DNA of 64,000 bases, from the NCBI GenBank assembly GCA_947086655.1, contig CAMTZM010000001.1, positions 62,001-126,000 on the forward strand, in the 5' to 3' direction. Shown in pieces: positions 21,082-30,991 of the stretch. Source of the stretch: an uncultured Eubacteriaceae bacterium (lineage in GTDB: Bacteria > Bacillota > Clostridia > Lachnospirales > CAG-274). The position numbers and the translations under genes are program-made. The first letter of the stretch is position 1, and every line of letters begins with the position of its first letter. The notes beneath the pieces are model-generated. The model was given only the letters and a program-made list of their open reading frames with translations, did no database searches and had not been told where the DNA came from.

Positions 21082-23370
21082 ATGATTGAATTATATAGTA
21101 CAGGAGCATATGTTATAAATGGAAAAGAGATTATTTCTGATGACAATATGGTTTCTGATAAATTAAAAAAACATGGAATTAACGATGTTTCAAAAGAAAG
21201 CGCACGTAAAAACACAATTGCTTATGATATATTATCTAATCATAATGTATCAGGAGATATGGAAAATTTAAAAATCAAATTTGATTGTATGGCGTCTCAC
21301 GATATAACATATGTTGGAATTATACAAACGGCACGTGCAAGCGGCTTAGAAAAATTTCCTATACCATATGTATTAACAAACTGCCATAATAGTTTATGTG
21401 CCGTAGGAGGTACTATAAATGAAGATGACCATATGTTTGGACTTTCAGCGGCTAAAAAGTACGGCGGTATATATGTACCAGCTCATCAGGCTGTTATACA
21501 TCAGTTTATGCGTGAGATGATGTCAGGATGCGGAAAGATGATTTTAGGTTCAGACAGTCATACACGTTACGGCGCATTGGGAACAATGGCAATAGGCGAA
21601 GGCGGCGGAGAACTGGCTAAACAGCTTCTTGAAAAAACATATGATGTAAAATGTCCTGAAGTAATAGGCATATATCTTACAGGAAAACCTATGAAAGGTG
21701 TTGGTCCGCAGGACATCGCTCTTTCAATAATAGGGGCTGTTTTTAATAACGGTTATGTTAAAAATAAAGTTATGGAGTTTATAGGAGATGGCATTGATAA
21801 TCTTGATGTTGAGTATAGAAACGGCATTGATGTTATGACAACAGAGACAACATGTCTTTCTTCTGTATGGAGGACAGACTCTAAAGTAAAGGATTATTAT
21901 GAGGCTCATGGAAGAATTAATGATTTTAAAGAATTAAATCCTAAAGAAATTGCTTATTATGATGGTATAGTATATGTTGATATGTCAGATATTAAGCCTA
22001 TGATTGCTATGCCTTTTCACCCAAGCAATGTTTATGAGATAGATGAGTTAAATAAAAATCTTTATGATATACTTGATGAAGTTGAGAAAAAATGTGCTAA
22101 ACAAATTGAAAATCCAAATATAAAAGTTAATTTAAAAGATAAAGTTATAAATGGAAAGTTGTATATAGACCAAGGAGTTATAGCAGGCTGTGCCGGAGGT
22201 ACTTTTGATAATATAGCGGATGCGGCTGATATACTTAATGGACAGTCAATAGGAGCAGATGATTTTGCACTTAGCGTTTATCCTTCAAGTCAGCCTACTT
22301 TTATGGCACTTGTTGAAAATGGAGCTATTGCTAAGCTTATGGCTGCTGGTGCTACAATTCGTTCAGCGTTTTGCGGACCATGTTTTGGAGCAGGCGATGT
22401 TCCTTCAAATAATGGGTTCAGCATAAGGCATTCTACAAGAAACTTCCCTAACAGAGAAGGCTCAAAGCCGGGAAATGGACAAATTGCTTCTGTTGCTTTA
22501 ATGGATGCACGTTCAATAGCCGCTACTGCTGTAAATAAAGGCTTTTTAACTTCAGCTTTGGATATAGATGTTAATTTTACAAAGCCTAAATACTTCTTTA
22601 ATAAAACGGTATATGAAAACAGAGTTTATAATGGCTTTGGAAAAGCTGATAATTCTGTTGAACTTAAATTAGGACCTAATATTACGGATTGGCCTAAAAT
22701 GAGCAGTCTTACAGAAAATTTAATGCTTAGAGCGGCGTCTGTAATTACTGACCCTGTAACTACTACGGACGAACTTATTCCTTCAGGTGAGACAAGTTCT
22801 TATCGTTCAAATCCTCTTGGGCTTGCTGAGTTTACTCTTTCAAGAAAAGACCCTATGTATGTGAAAAGAGCAAAAGATATACAGCTTGCAGAAAAGGCAA
22901 GAATAAGCGGCAAAAATCCTTTTGAAATAAATGAACAGCTTGAAAAAGCTTTTAAAACTGTAAGTAAATTTAATGCCGATATTACAAATACAGGAATAGG
23001 AAGTTTTATTTATGCAATTAAACCGGGAGACGGTTCGGCAAGGGAACAGGCGGCAAGCTGTCAAAAGGTTTTAGGCGGCTGGGCAAATTTTGCCGAAGAA
23101 TATGCTACAAAACGCTATCGTTCAAATCTTATAAATTGGGGAATGCTTCCTTTTATATATAAAGGAGAGATTATATTTAATGTAGATGATTTTATTTTTA
23201 TACCTAATGTGGCAGAAGGCATAAGAAATAAAAACAGCGTATTTAAGGCTTATGTTGTGAAAAATGATGATTTAAAAGAATTTGAAATTGAAATGGCTGA
23301 ATTAACTGATGATGAAAGAAAAATTATTTTATCCGGCTGTCTTATAAATTATTATAGAGATAATAAATAA
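21082..23370 (+). CDS. Aconitase-family hydratase (YbhJ-like)
   Basis: 762-residue member of the aconitase superfamily. Likely [4Fe-4S] cysteines are in [10 protein letters not shown] (about 369) and [10 protein letters not shown] (about 430 and 433), aligning with the GSCTN and ACGPCIG positions of aconitase. [20 protein letters not shown] is also family-typical. The domain order and divergent ligand region match the uncharacterised YbhJ-type hydratases rather than AcnA or IPM isomerase. No TCA-cycle genes are adjacent, so the substrate is unknown. Confidence 0.85.
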   Translation: MIELYSTGAYVINGKEIISDDNMVSDKLKKHGINDVSKESARKNTIAYDILSNHNVSGDMENLKIKFDCMASHDITYVGIIQTARASGLEKFPIPYVLTNCHNSLCAVGGTINEDDHMFGLSAAKKYGGIYVPAHQAVIHQFMREMMSGCGKMILGSDSHTRYGALGTMAIGEGGGELAKQLLEKTYDVKCPEVIGIYLTGKPMKGVGPQDIALSIIGAVFNNGYVKNKVMEFIGDGIDNLDVEYRNGIDVMTTETTCLSSVWRTDSKVKDYYEAHGRINDFKELNPKEIAYYDGIVYVDMSDIKPMIAMPFHPSNVYEIDELNKNLYDILDEVEKKCAKQIENPNIKVNLKDKVINGKLYIDQGVIAGCAGGTFDNIADAADILNGQSIGADDFALSVYPSSQPTFMALVENGAIAKLMAAGATIRSAFCGPCFGAGDVPSNNGFSIRHSTRNFPNREGSKPGNGQIASVALMDARSIAATAVNKGFLTSALDIDVNFTKPKYFFNKTVYENRVYNGFGKADNSVELKLGPNITDWPKMSSLTENLMLRAASVITDPVTTTDELIPSGETSSYRSNPLGLAEFTLSRKDPMYVKRAKDIQLAEKARISGKNPFEINEQLEKAFKTVSKFNADITNTGIGSFIYAIKPGDGSAREQAASCQKVLGGWANFAEEYATKRYRSNLINWGMLPFIYKGEIIFNVDDFIFIPNVAEGIRNKNSVFKAYVVKNDDLKEFEIEMAELTDDERKIILSGCLINYYRDNK

Positions 23371-23374
23371 TAAA

Positions 23375-23436
23375 TATATATAAGAAAACACTGATTTAAT
23401 GAAATTTGAAAATTAATCAGTGTTTTCTTATATATA
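23375..23436. terminator. Bidirectional terminator between hydratase and HD protein
   Basis: 22-bp perfect inverted repeat built around AAGAAAACACTGATT / AATCAGTGTTTTCTT. A-rich and T-rich flanks allow use in both directions by these convergent genes. Confidence 0.88.
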
Positions 23437-23439
23437 AAT

Positions 23440-23991
23440 TTAAATAAAGTGTAATAATTTGTCAAATTCATTCCATTGAGGAGTATCCTTTAAATCGCTT
23501 AAAGCATATAAAATATTTTTATAATACCAAAGTTGTTTGTCTTTATTTTTTTGATTAAATTTCTGCCATATATTATCTTTCATTACAATATAATCTTTAT
23601 ATATGCTTCTCATGTTGGAAAGTTTATCAGCAAGGGCTAAAATCTTTATATCAATGTCATTTGTGTTCTTTAAAAAATCTATGGTATGTTTTTTTCTGTA
23701 TTCCCAATTTTTTGTTTTGTCTTCAGTTTGACATTGAACAAGGTACGCTATTCTTTCATTAAAGTTTTCTTTTATTGTGTCATAAGTGATTTTTTCACAA
23801 TCCTCAATAGTATCATGTAAAATAGCTGCCGACATTAATATTTCATCTGGTTTTATTCTTGATACAATTTCACACGCTTCAACAGGGTGGGTTATATATG
23901 GTATTTTTGAGCATTTGCGATATATGCCATCGTGTGCTTTTACAGCAAAAATAAACGCTTTTGAAAGAAGTGATTCGTTACTATAATCCAT
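23440..23991 (-). CDS. Single-domain RelA/SpoT-type HD hydrolase (MESH1-like)
   Basis: 183-residue HD-domain protein covering only the hydrolase half of Rel proteins. RKCSKIPYITHPVEA, the HDTIED metal motif at about residue 58 and LADKLSNMRSI match the ppGpp hydrolase domain. There is no synthetase, TGS or ACT domain. A full Rel enzyme lies at 60-62 kb. Likely a small alarmone hydrolase, though other (p)ppNpp-like substrates are possible. Confidence 0.75.
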   Translation of the reverse strand: MDYSNESLLSKAFIFAVKAHDGIYRKCSKIPYITHPVEACEIVSRIKPDEILMSAAILHDTIEDCEKITYDTIKENFNERIAYLVQCQTEDKTKNWEYRKKHTIDFLKNTNDIDIKILALADKLSNMRSIYKDYIVMKDNIWQKFNQKNKDKQLWYYKNILYALSDLKDTPQWNEFDKLLHFI

Positions 23992-24135
23992 CTTATTTTC
24001 TCCTTTGTTTTGATATAAAAAGTCGGTTGTTTTTATATAATATTATATCATAAAATATGTTTATATATATAAAAAATGTTTGTATTTATAAATGGTTTTA
24101 AGAATTCTTTGTATAACGCATTTGAATTACAGCTA

Positions 24136-24164
24136 TTGACAATAAGGGTTTTATGGAATATTAT
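24136..24164 (+). promoter_or_regulatory. Promoter of the hydrolase-Mur ligase-ddl operon
   Basis: TTGACA at 24136-24141 and TATTAT at 24159-24164 with 17-bp spacing. A leader hairpin TCAGCG/CGCTGA follows at about 24172-24200. Confidence 0.6.
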
Positions 24165-24247
24165 AATATAAGTCAGCGTATAAATGTGTGGTAACGCTGA
24201 TTTGAAATTGTATATTTGTTTAAATTAATTTAGGATGTGCTTTTATA

Positions 24248-25027
24248 ATGGAATGTATAATAGACAAACTTAAAATAAATTATGCTGACGAAGGACAGGG
24301 AGATGCTGTTCTTATTCTTCATGGCTGGGGTTCAAATATTGAGGCATTTAATTATATTGCAAATGAGCTTAAAGAAAAAAGAAGAATTATAAGAGTCGAT
24401 ATGCCGGGTTTTGGGAAAAGCGATATTCCTAAAGAGCCATGGAATGTAGATATGTATGTTGATTTTGTTATTAAATTTATTTCAAAAATTGGTTTAGATA
24501 AATTAACTTTGATTGGACATTCATTTGGAGGACGTGTAATTATAAAACTGTTTTCAAAGGATAAATTGAGTTTTTATATTGATAAAGTTGTTTTAATTGA
24601 TAGTGCCGGAATTCTTCCTAAAAAGTCTTTTAAAAGCAAAGTTAGGCTTAAAGTTTTTAAATGCGGAAAAAAAGTGCTTCTTTTAAAACCTATAAAAAAT
24701 ATGTTTCCTAATGCATTGGATAAATTCAGAGGTCTGTTTGGCTCAAGTGATTATAATAATGTTTCAGGAATAATGAGAGACACTCTTGTTAAAGTTGTAA
24801 ATGAAGATTTAGAAGTTTATTTAAAATATATTAATGTTCCCACACTTCTGATTTGGGGTGATAAAGATACAGCTACACCTCTTTCAGACGGGCAAAAAAT
24901 GGAGGCTGCTATTAAGGACTCAGGACTTGTTGTTGTGAAAAATGCCGGACATTTTTCATTTATTGATGATTCTTATTTGGTTGTGTCTGTTTTAAAATCA
25001 TTTTTATTCCCAAAGGAGAATGTATAA
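24248..25027 (+). CDS. Alpha/beta-fold hydrolase
   Basis: 259-residue hydrolase with oxyanion-hole HGWGS, nucleophile elbow GHSFGGR at about residue 94, acid in LLIWGDKDTATP and catalytic His in NAGHFSFID. Substrate unknown. Its stop overlaps the next start by 1 nt (TAATG), so it is translationally coupled to the Mur ligase, which suggests a cell-wall or envelope role (inference). Confidence 0.85.
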   Translation: MECIIDKLKINYADEGQGDAVLILHGWGSNIEAFNYIANELKEKRRIIRVDMPGFGKSDIPKEPWNVDMYVDFVIKFISKIGLDKLTLIGHSFGGRVIIKLFSKDKLSFYIDKVVLIDSAGILPKKSFKSKVRLKVFKCGKKVLLLKPIKNMFPNALDKFRGLFGSSDYNNVSGIMRDTLVKVVNEDLEVYLKYINVPTLLIWGDKDTATPLSDGQKMEAAIKDSGLVVVKNAGHFSFIDDSYLVVSVLKSFLFPKENV

Positions 25028-26571
25028 TGATATTAAATATTATATGGAGTATTTTATTTTTATTGTCATATGAAGCTTTGACGCTTTATTTAATTCATAT
25101 GTTTCAATTAAACACATATAAGCCGCATGAACAGATTTTATGGATGAAGAAAAATAGTGTAAATGTGTTTTTAAAAGAGATTACTGGTTTAATAGGAGGC
25201 ATTTTTGTCTTATTTATCTCCGGAAAAATCGGAATTATAATGTCGGGTTTAGTATATTTTATTTCTTTATTTTTTTATTTAAGAAAAGAAAAGGCAAAAA
25301 AACCTCTTGTTTATACAATGAGAGTTAAAAGACTTATTTTTACTAATGCTGTTATATTAATAATAGCTGCTTTTATAGGGTATTTTATTAATTTATATTA
25401 TGAATTATTGAGTTTGGTTTATATTTTATCGTGGTTTTTTGTTATTTTGTCTAATTATATTAATAGTCCGGCGGAATACCTTGTTAAGAGACATTATATA
25501 AAAGACGCTGAGAGAATAATAAAAGAATCTGAAAATTTAAAAGTAATAGGTATAACAGGAAGTTATGGAAAAACAAGTGTTAAGTTTTTTTTGACAACAT
25601 TGCTTTCGGGAAAATATAATGTGTTGTGTACACCGCAAAATTATAATACAACAATGGGAGTTGTTAAAACAATAAGGGAAAATCTTACGGCTACACATGA
25701 AATTTTTGTATGTGAAATGGGAGCAAGATATGTAGGTGATATAAAAGAAATATGTAAAATTGTAAATCCTGATGCCGGCATTATTACAAGTATAGGACCA
25801 CAGCATTTGGAAAGTTTCGGAAGTATTGAAAATGTTGTAAAAACTAAATATGAATTGTATGATTCTATAAAAGATAACAAAATGATATTTTTGAATTTTG
25901 ACAATGAGTATATAGAAAACGGAAGAAAAGATAAAAACATAATAAGCTACGGAACCAAAAATGGACTTGATTATTTTGCTAAAAACATAAAGGCATCAAG
26001 TAAAGGAACAGAATTTGTTGTTGTGCATAATAATATTGAAACTGTATTTACAACAAATTTAATAGGTATTCATAATGTACAAAATATTGTTGGATGTATT
26101 GCTGTTGCCAATAAATTTGGGGTTGATATGAAACAGCTTGTTAAAAGAGTAAAAAAATTAAAGCCTGTTTCTCATAGACTTGAGCTTCTTGAGCAAAAAG
26201 GCAATATAACAATTATTGATGATGCTTATAACTCAAATCCTAACGGATTTAAAGCGGCAATAGATACACTTTATATGTTTGACGGAGTTAAGGTTGTTAT
26301 TACTCCCGGTATGATTGAACTTGGAAGTTTAGAGTATGAGGAAAATAAAAAAGCCGGTAAATATGCTGCTGAAAAATGCGATTATATTATAATTGTAGGA
26401 CATAGCCAATCAAAAGCTCTTTCAGAGGGAGTAAAGGAAACGGATAAATTTAATTTAGATAATTTGATTATGGTAAACAATATTCAAGAAGGTTTTAAAG
26501 AGATTAGAAAAATAAACGGGGAAAATATTTTTGTTTTAATTGAAAACGATCTTCCTGATAATTATAATTAA
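25027..26571 (+). CDS. Membrane-anchored MurF-type Mur ligase
   Basis: 514-residue protein. About five hydrophobic segments occupy the first 150 residues, followed by a Mur ligase with P-loop GITGSYGKTSVK (about 175), NYNTTMG, CEMGARYVGDI and the C-terminal IIDDAYNSNPNGF. The catalytic part resembles MurF (UDP-MurNAc-tripeptide:D-Ala-D-Ala ligase). Immediate linkage to ddl, which makes D-Ala-D-Ala, supports this. Classical MurF is soluble; the membrane N-terminus is a clostridial variant, so it may act on another wall precursor. Confidence 0.8.
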   Translation: MILNIIWSILFLLSYEALTLYLIHMFQLNTYKPHEQILWMKKNSVNVFLKEITGLIGGIFVLFISGKIGIIMSGLVYFISLFFYLRKEKAKKPLVYTMRVKRLIFTNAVILIIAAFIGYFINLYYELLSLVYILSWFFVILSNYINSPAEYLVKRHYIKDAERIIKESENLKVIGITGSYGKTSVKFFLTTLLSGKYNVLCTPQNYNTTMGVVKTIRENLTATHEIFVCEMGARYVGDIKEICKIVNPDAGIITSIGPQHLESFGSIENVVKTKYELYDSIKDNKMIFLNFDNEYIENGRKDKNIISYGTKNGLDYFAKNIKASSKGTEFVVVHNNIETVFTTNLIGIHNVQNIVGCIAVANKFGVDMKQLVKRVKKLKPVSHRLELLEQKGNITIIDDAYNSNPNGFKAAIDTLYMFDGVKVVITPGMIELGSLEYEENKKAGKYAAEKCDYIIIVGHSQSKALSEGVKETDKFNLDNLIMVNNIQEGFKEIRKINGENIFVLIENDLPDNYN

Positions 26572-26619
26572 TTAAATATTATTTAATTTTTATAAAACAT
26601 TGTAAAGGAGTATTTTTAA

Positions 26620-27813
26620 ATGAAAATTAAGGTGGGAGTATTCTTTGGAGGAAACAGTGTTGAACATGAAATATCTGTTATTTCAGCGCTTCAGGCAATA
26701 AATGCGTTTGATACAGATAAATATGATGTTGTTCCTGTTTATGTAACAAAGGATAATAATTATTATTGCGGGGAATTTATCTCAAAAATAGAGGAATATA
26801 CAGATATAAAAGGTTTGATTAATAAAAGCCAAAGAGTTATTTTTGTAAAAGGAAATAGAAAAGCTGAAATATATAAATTTCCGTTTAAAACATTTTCAAA
26901 TAAAATGTATGATTATATTGATATAGCGTTTCCTATTGTTCATGGAACAAATGTTGAGGATGGAACTTTTCAAGGATTTTTAAGTTATTTAGGGGTGCCG
27001 GTTGCCGGCTGTGATGTTATTTCATCAGCAGTAGGAATGGATAAGTATGTTATGAAAACTGTTTTAAAGTATAATAAAATTCCTGTTCTTGATTGTATAC
27101 GTATAAATTCATTTGATTATGAAAATAACAAGAAAGCAGTTGTTGACAAAATAAAAGAAAGTTTATCTTTTCCTATTATAATCAAGCCTGTAAACTTAGG
27201 TTCAAGTGTAGGAATAAAAATAGCAAAAGATATTCAATCACTGGAAAATGCTATTGAGTATTCTTTTGAATTTTCAAAAGAGATTGTAGCCGAACATGCC
27301 ATAGAAAATTTAAAAGAGATAAACTGTTCTGTTCTTGGAGATTATGAGAGTGCAGAAGCTTCAGAATGTGAAGAACCTTTAAGCAAAGATGAGATATTAA
27401 GCTATAAAGATAAGTATATGTCATCTTCATCAAATAAAGGTATGGCAAGCGTTAAAAGAAAATGCCCGGCTGAAATAGATGATAATGTAAGAGAAAAAAT
27501 ACGTTTGCTTGCTGTTGATACGTTTAAAGTATTAAGGTGTAATGGTGTTGTTAGAATTGATTTTATGATTGATAATGAAAGTCAAGAAATTTATGTAAAT
27601 GAGATAAATACTATACCAGGTTCTCTTGCTTTTTATTTATGGAAAGAAAGCGGAATAAACTATAAAGATTTACTTACAAAAATAATTCAGCTTGCTTTGA
27701 AAAGACAAAGAGAGCAGGAAGAAATAAATTACAGTTATGATACAGATATACTTAAAGGTTTTTCTTTTGGAGGAAGCAAAGGGGCAAAGGGTTCAAAAGG
27801 AGTTAAGTTTTAA
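26620..27813 (+). CDS. ddl: D-alanine--D-alanine ligase
   Basis: 397-residue ATP-grasp ligase. N-terminal VGVFFGGNSVEHEISVISA, VHGTNVEDGTFQGFLSYLGV, IIKPVNLGSSVGI and the C-terminal INEINTIPGSLAFYLW-type metal site (VNEINTIPGS) identify Ddl. The unusual C-terminal tail GGSKGAKGSKGVKF is basic and glycine-rich, beyond the normal fold. AAGGAG ribosome site. Confidence 0.92.
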   Translation: MKIKVGVFFGGNSVEHEISVISALQAINAFDTDKYDVVPVYVTKDNNYYCGEFISKIEEYTDIKGLINKSQRVIFVKGNRKAEIYKFPFKTFSNKMYDYIDIAFPIVHGTNVEDGTFQGFLSYLGVPVAGCDVISSAVGMDKYVMKTVLKYNKIPVLDCIRINSFDYENNKKAVVDKIKESLSFPIIIKPVNLGSSVGIKIAKDIQSLENAIEYSFEFSKEIVAEHAIENLKEINCSVLGDYESAEASECEEPLSKDEILSYKDKYMSSSSNKGMASVKRKCPAEIDDNVREKIRLLAVDTFKVLRCNGVVRIDFMIDNESQEIYVNEINTIPGSLAFYLWKESGINYKDLLTKIIQLALKRQREQEEINYSYDTDILKGFSFGGSKGAKGSKGVKF

Positions 27814-27857
27814 AATTAAAAGTTAGAGAATAGATTTAATTAAGAAATAATGTGAGT

Positions 27858-27899
27858 AAAAAATATCCAAATATTTTTATAAATATTTGGATATTTTTT
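27858..27899. terminator. Intrinsic terminator of ddl
   Basis: 19-bp perfect stem AAAAAATATCCAAATATTT and its complement around a TTAT loop, with terminal Ts. Confidence 0.88.
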
Positions 27900-28149
27900 A
27901 TATATACAATTAAATAAAATTATGATAAAATTTTAACAAAGTTAAATATAAAAATTTCGTTGGAACATATATGAAAACTGAAATATATATAAAAAATTAT
28001 GAAAAATAAAACAAAGTTAAAGTGTATTTTTTTATAGTTTTTTTAATATTTAGAATTAGAGAAGGTAAAAATAAAGGTTTTTATATACGCTATATTTTAT
28101 TATTTTAATGAAATTCTAACGAATTTTAATTAAAAGGGGGATTTATTTT
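27900..28149. other. AT-rich upstream region of the alcohol dehydrogenase gene
   Basis: 250 bp with no ORF. It contains the inverted repeat TTTAAC-AAA-GTTAAA (27932-27946), whose half ACAAAGTTAAA recurs near 28010. These could be operator sites for the dehydrogenase; they do not match a consensus Rex site exactly. AGGGGGA precedes the gene. Confidence 0.35.
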
Positions 28150-29322
28150 ATGATGAGATTTACATTACCACGTGATATGTATTATGGAAAAGGCGCTTTA
28201 GAGCAGCTTAAAAATTTAAAGGGTAAAAAAGCTGTTATTGTTTTAGGCGGAGGCTCAATGAAAAGGTTCGGTTTTTTAGATAAAGTGCTTGCTTATTTAA
28301 AAGAAGCTTCTATTGAAACAAAGCTTATAGAAAATGTTGAACCTGACCCTTCTGTTGAGACTGTTATGAAAGGCGCACAAATAATGCGTGAGTTTGAGCC
28401 TGACTGGATAATTTCCATGGGCGGCGGTTCTCCAATAGACGCTGCTAAGGCAATGTGGGTTTTTTATGAATATCCTGATACAAGTTTTGAAGAAATAATA
28501 AAACCTTTTTCTTTTCCGGAGTTAAGACAAAAAGCAAAATTTATAGCAATTCCTTCTACTTCTGGAACAGCGACAGAAGTTACAGCTTTTTCTGTTATAA
28601 CTGATTATTCTACGGGAGTTAAATATCCTCTTGCTGATTTTAATATTACTCCAGATATTGCCATTGTTGACCCAGAACTTGCGGAAACTATGCCTAAAAC
28701 TCTTACGGCTCATACAGGTATGGATGCTTTGACTCATGCCATAGAAGCATATGTGTCTACTCTTAATTCTCCTTTTACAGACCCGCTTGCTTTAAAAGCT
28801 ATTAATATGGTTTTTGAATATCTTATTGATTCATATAATGGAGATATGAATGCAAGAGAGCAAATGCATTATGCTCAATGTCTTGCCGGACAAGCTTTCA
28901 GCAATGCTTTGCTTGGTATTGTACATTCTATGGCTCATAAAACAGGCGCTGCTTTTTCAACAGGACATATACCTCATGGATGTGCTAATGCTATATATCT
29001 TCCTTATGTTATTAAATATAACGCAAAAAGTGCTCAGAACCGTTATGCTGATATTGCAAGAAGTGTTGGTATTACAGGAAATGATAATGAATGTGTTGAT
29101 AAATTATGCAGTAAAATTGATGAGTATAATAAAGCTTTGTCAATTCCAAAGACTCTTAAAGAGTTTGGAATACTTGAAGACGAGTTTAAACAAAAAGTTG
29201 ATAAAATTGCAGAACTTGCAGTTGGAGACGCTTGTACAGGTTCAAATCCACGTGAGATAACTCCGATTGAAATGAAAAAGCTTTTTGAATGTGTATATTA
29301 TGGAAAAGAAGTTGATTTTTAA
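28150..29322 (+). CDS. Iron-containing alcohol dehydrogenase
   Basis: 390-residue group III (Fe-dependent) dehydrogenase. NAD(P)-binding GGGSPIDAAKAM is at about residue 97, STSGTATEVT follows, and metal ligands lie in LTHAIEAYVS, HSMAHKTGAAF and HGCANAIYLPYV. It resembles clostridial butanol/ethanol dehydrogenases, so a fermentative aldehyde-reducing role is likely. Single gene flanked by hairpins. Either of the two opening ATG codons could be the start. Confidence 0.9.
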   Translation: MMRFTLPRDMYYGKGALEQLKNLKGKKAVIVLGGGSMKRFGFLDKVLAYLKEASIETKLIENVEPDPSVETVMKGAQIMREFEPDWIISMGGGSPIDAAKAMWVFYEYPDTSFEEIIKPFSFPELRQKAKFIAIPSTSGTATEVTAFSVITDYSTGVKYPLADFNITPDIAIVDPELAETMPKTLTAHTGMDALTHAIEAYVSTLNSPFTDPLALKAINMVFEYLIDSYNGDMNAREQMHYAQCLAGQAFSNALLGIVHSMAHKTGAAFSTGHIPHGCANAIYLPYVIKYNAKSAQNRYADIARSVGITGNDNECVDKLCSKIDEYNKALSIPKTLKEFGILEDEFKQKVDKIAELAVGDACTGSNPREITPIEMKKLFECVYYGKEVDF

Positions 29323-29345
29323 ATAGATGTTTAATTTAACCGACA

Positions 29346-29398
29346 GAGTAAGTCCCCCGTTTTTTAAACGGGGGACTTACTCGTGTAGTCTTGACTTG
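29346..29398. repeat. 17-bp GC-rich hairpin plus AGTCTTGA tail
   Basis: Perfect stem GAGTAAGTCCCCCGTTT (29346-29362) with its complement at 29366-29382. It is much more GC-rich than its surroundings and followed by GTGTAGTCTTGA, not a T-run. The tail resembles sequences at 42595 and 59075. It may end adh transcription or be a short dispersed element. Confidence 0.6.
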
Positions 29399-29420
29399 AT
29401 ATTTTATTTGTTAGATTTTA

Positions 29421-29449
29421 TTGCAAAGAAAATATATGTATGATAAAAT
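29421..29449 (+). promoter_or_regulatory. Promoter of structured leader and second MATE gene
   Basis: TTGCAA at 29421-29426 and TAAAAT at 29444-29449, 17-bp spacing. Predicted start near 29456 gives a leader of about 110 nt. Confidence 0.45.
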
Positions 29450-29455
29450 AATTTA

Positions 29456-29550
29456 AAAATACTAAAGTTGTTTTTGCCGCCGGGTAATTAGTTTGGACGT
29501 TGGAATTTCTATCGTTAGGCCTTTGAAGATAGAAAATTCTGACGTTTTTT
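29456..29550 (+). ncRNA. Candidate riboswitch leader with terminator (guanidine-IV/mepA-like)
   Basis: The leader contains GCCGCCGGGTAATTAG, then a long imperfect hairpin (29497-29513 with 29528-29545) whose loop is GTTAGGCCTTTGAA, directly followed by TTTTTT. The hairpin is therefore an intrinsic terminator just ahead of a MATE gene. From memory, this arrangement and the loop/CCGGGT elements resemble the mepA motif (guanidine-IV riboswitch), which controls MATE pumps in Clostridia. Family assignment is inference. The hairpin and T-run are seen. Confidence 0.55.
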
Positions 29551-29563
29551 ATAAGAGGTAATT

Positions 29564-30880
29564 ATGAACTGCAAATCATATTTTATAGAATTTTTAAAAT
29601 ATACTTCATTAAATGTTTTTGGAATGATTGGTCTTTCATGTTATATACTTGCAGATACTTTTTTTGTTTCCAAAGGTTTGGGAGTAAATGGTTTGACGGC
29701 ACTTAATCTTGCCATACCGGTATATAGTTTTATTCATGGGATTGGATTAATGCTTGGTATGGGAGGTTCTACTAAATATTCTATTTTTAAAGGACAAAAT
29801 GATTTTGAAAATTCAGATATAGTGTTTACTAATACAATTTATACGGCGATAATATTAAGTTTTTTATTTGTATTTATTGGTTTTTTCTTTTCTTATGAGT
29901 TGACTTTGTTTTTAAGAGCAGATGTGTCAGTAGCTAATATGACTAATACTTACATTAAAATAATTTTATTATTTTCACCGGCATTTATAATGAATGATAT
30001 TTTTATATGTTTTGTAAGAAATGATGGCAGCCCTGATTTATCTATGACGGCTATGTTTATTGGAAGTATTTTCAATATTATTTTTGACTATATTTTTATA
30101 TTTCCATTAAATATGGGAATATTTGGAGCTGTATTGGCAACAGGAATTGCTCCTATTATAAGTATGCTTATATTGTTAAAACATTATATTAAAAAGCAAA
30201 ACGGATTCCATTTGAAAAAAACAAGATTTAATCCACATATAATATTTTCAAATATTTCTTTAGGTATTCCATCATTTGTTACAGAGTTATCCTCTGGAAT
30301 TGTAATTATTGTATTTAACACAATTATTTTAACAATTGCCGGAAATGTTGGAGTTGCCGCTTATGGTATAATTGCTAATATATCTCTTGTGGTTATATCA
30401 ATTTACACCGGAATAGCACAGGGAATACAGCCTATTATCAGTAAAGCTTATGGAAAAAATGATAAAATAAATATAAACTATATATTAAGATACAGCGTTG
30501 TAACAATTATTATTATATCAGCTATTATATATTTGTTAATATTTGTATTTGCTGATTTTATTACAGATATATTTAACAGTGAGGGAAATATAAGTCTGCA
30601 AAATATGTCTGTTTTAGGTTTGAAACTGTATTTTATAGCTATGCCTTTTGTTGGGTTTAATATTTTTATTTCATCTTTTTTTACTTCGGTTGAAAAGGCG
30701 TTTCCGGCTCATATGATTTCAGTTGCAAGAGGATTTTTTATTATTGTTCCTATGGCTTTTTTATTATCATATTTTATAGGAATTACAGGTATTTGGCTGG
30801 CTTTTCCAGTAACTGAATGTATTGTTTTTATAATGGGTATTATAATTTATAATATGAAAAAAGTTTATTTTTATGTTTAG
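29564..30880 (+). CDS. MATE-family efflux transporter (MepA-type)
   Basis: 438-residue polytopic membrane protein with about 12 helices and MATE features (ADTFFVSKGLGVNGLTALNL near the N-terminus; IGIPSFVTELSSG-like start of the second half). AAGAGGT ribosome site. It is distinct from the MATE gene at 16 kb and sits under a terminator-type leader, suggesting ligand-controlled expression. If the leader is guanidine-IV, the cargo could be guanidinium or a related cation. Confidence 0.88.
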   Translation: MNCKSYFIEFLKYTSLNVFGMIGLSCYILADTFFVSKGLGVNGLTALNLAIPVYSFIHGIGLMLGMGGSTKYSIFKGQNDFENSDIVFTNTIYTAIILSFLFVFIGFFFSYELTLFLRADVSVANMTNTYIKIILLFSPAFIMNDIFICFVRNDGSPDLSMTAMFIGSIFNIIFDYIFIFPLNMGIFGAVLATGIAPIISMLILLKHYIKKQNGFHLKKTRFNPHIIFSNISLGIPSFVTELSSGIVIIVFNTIILTIAGNVGVAAYGIIANISLVVISIYTGIAQGIQPIISKAYGKNDKININYILRYSVVTIIIISAIIYLLIFVFADFITDIFNSEGNISLQNMSVLGLKLYFIAMPFVGFNIFISSFFTSVEKAFPAHMISVARGFFIIVPMAFLLSYFIGITGIWLAFPVTECIVFIMGIIIYNMKKVYFYV

Positions 30881-30991
30881 ATATGTGATAAGAAAATATT
30901 AAAAAGAGAAATTTCTAATATTTTAGCTTTTATGGATATAATGATTATTGTTATTAAATAAATTATAGACTAAAAATAGGAGGTTTAAATA

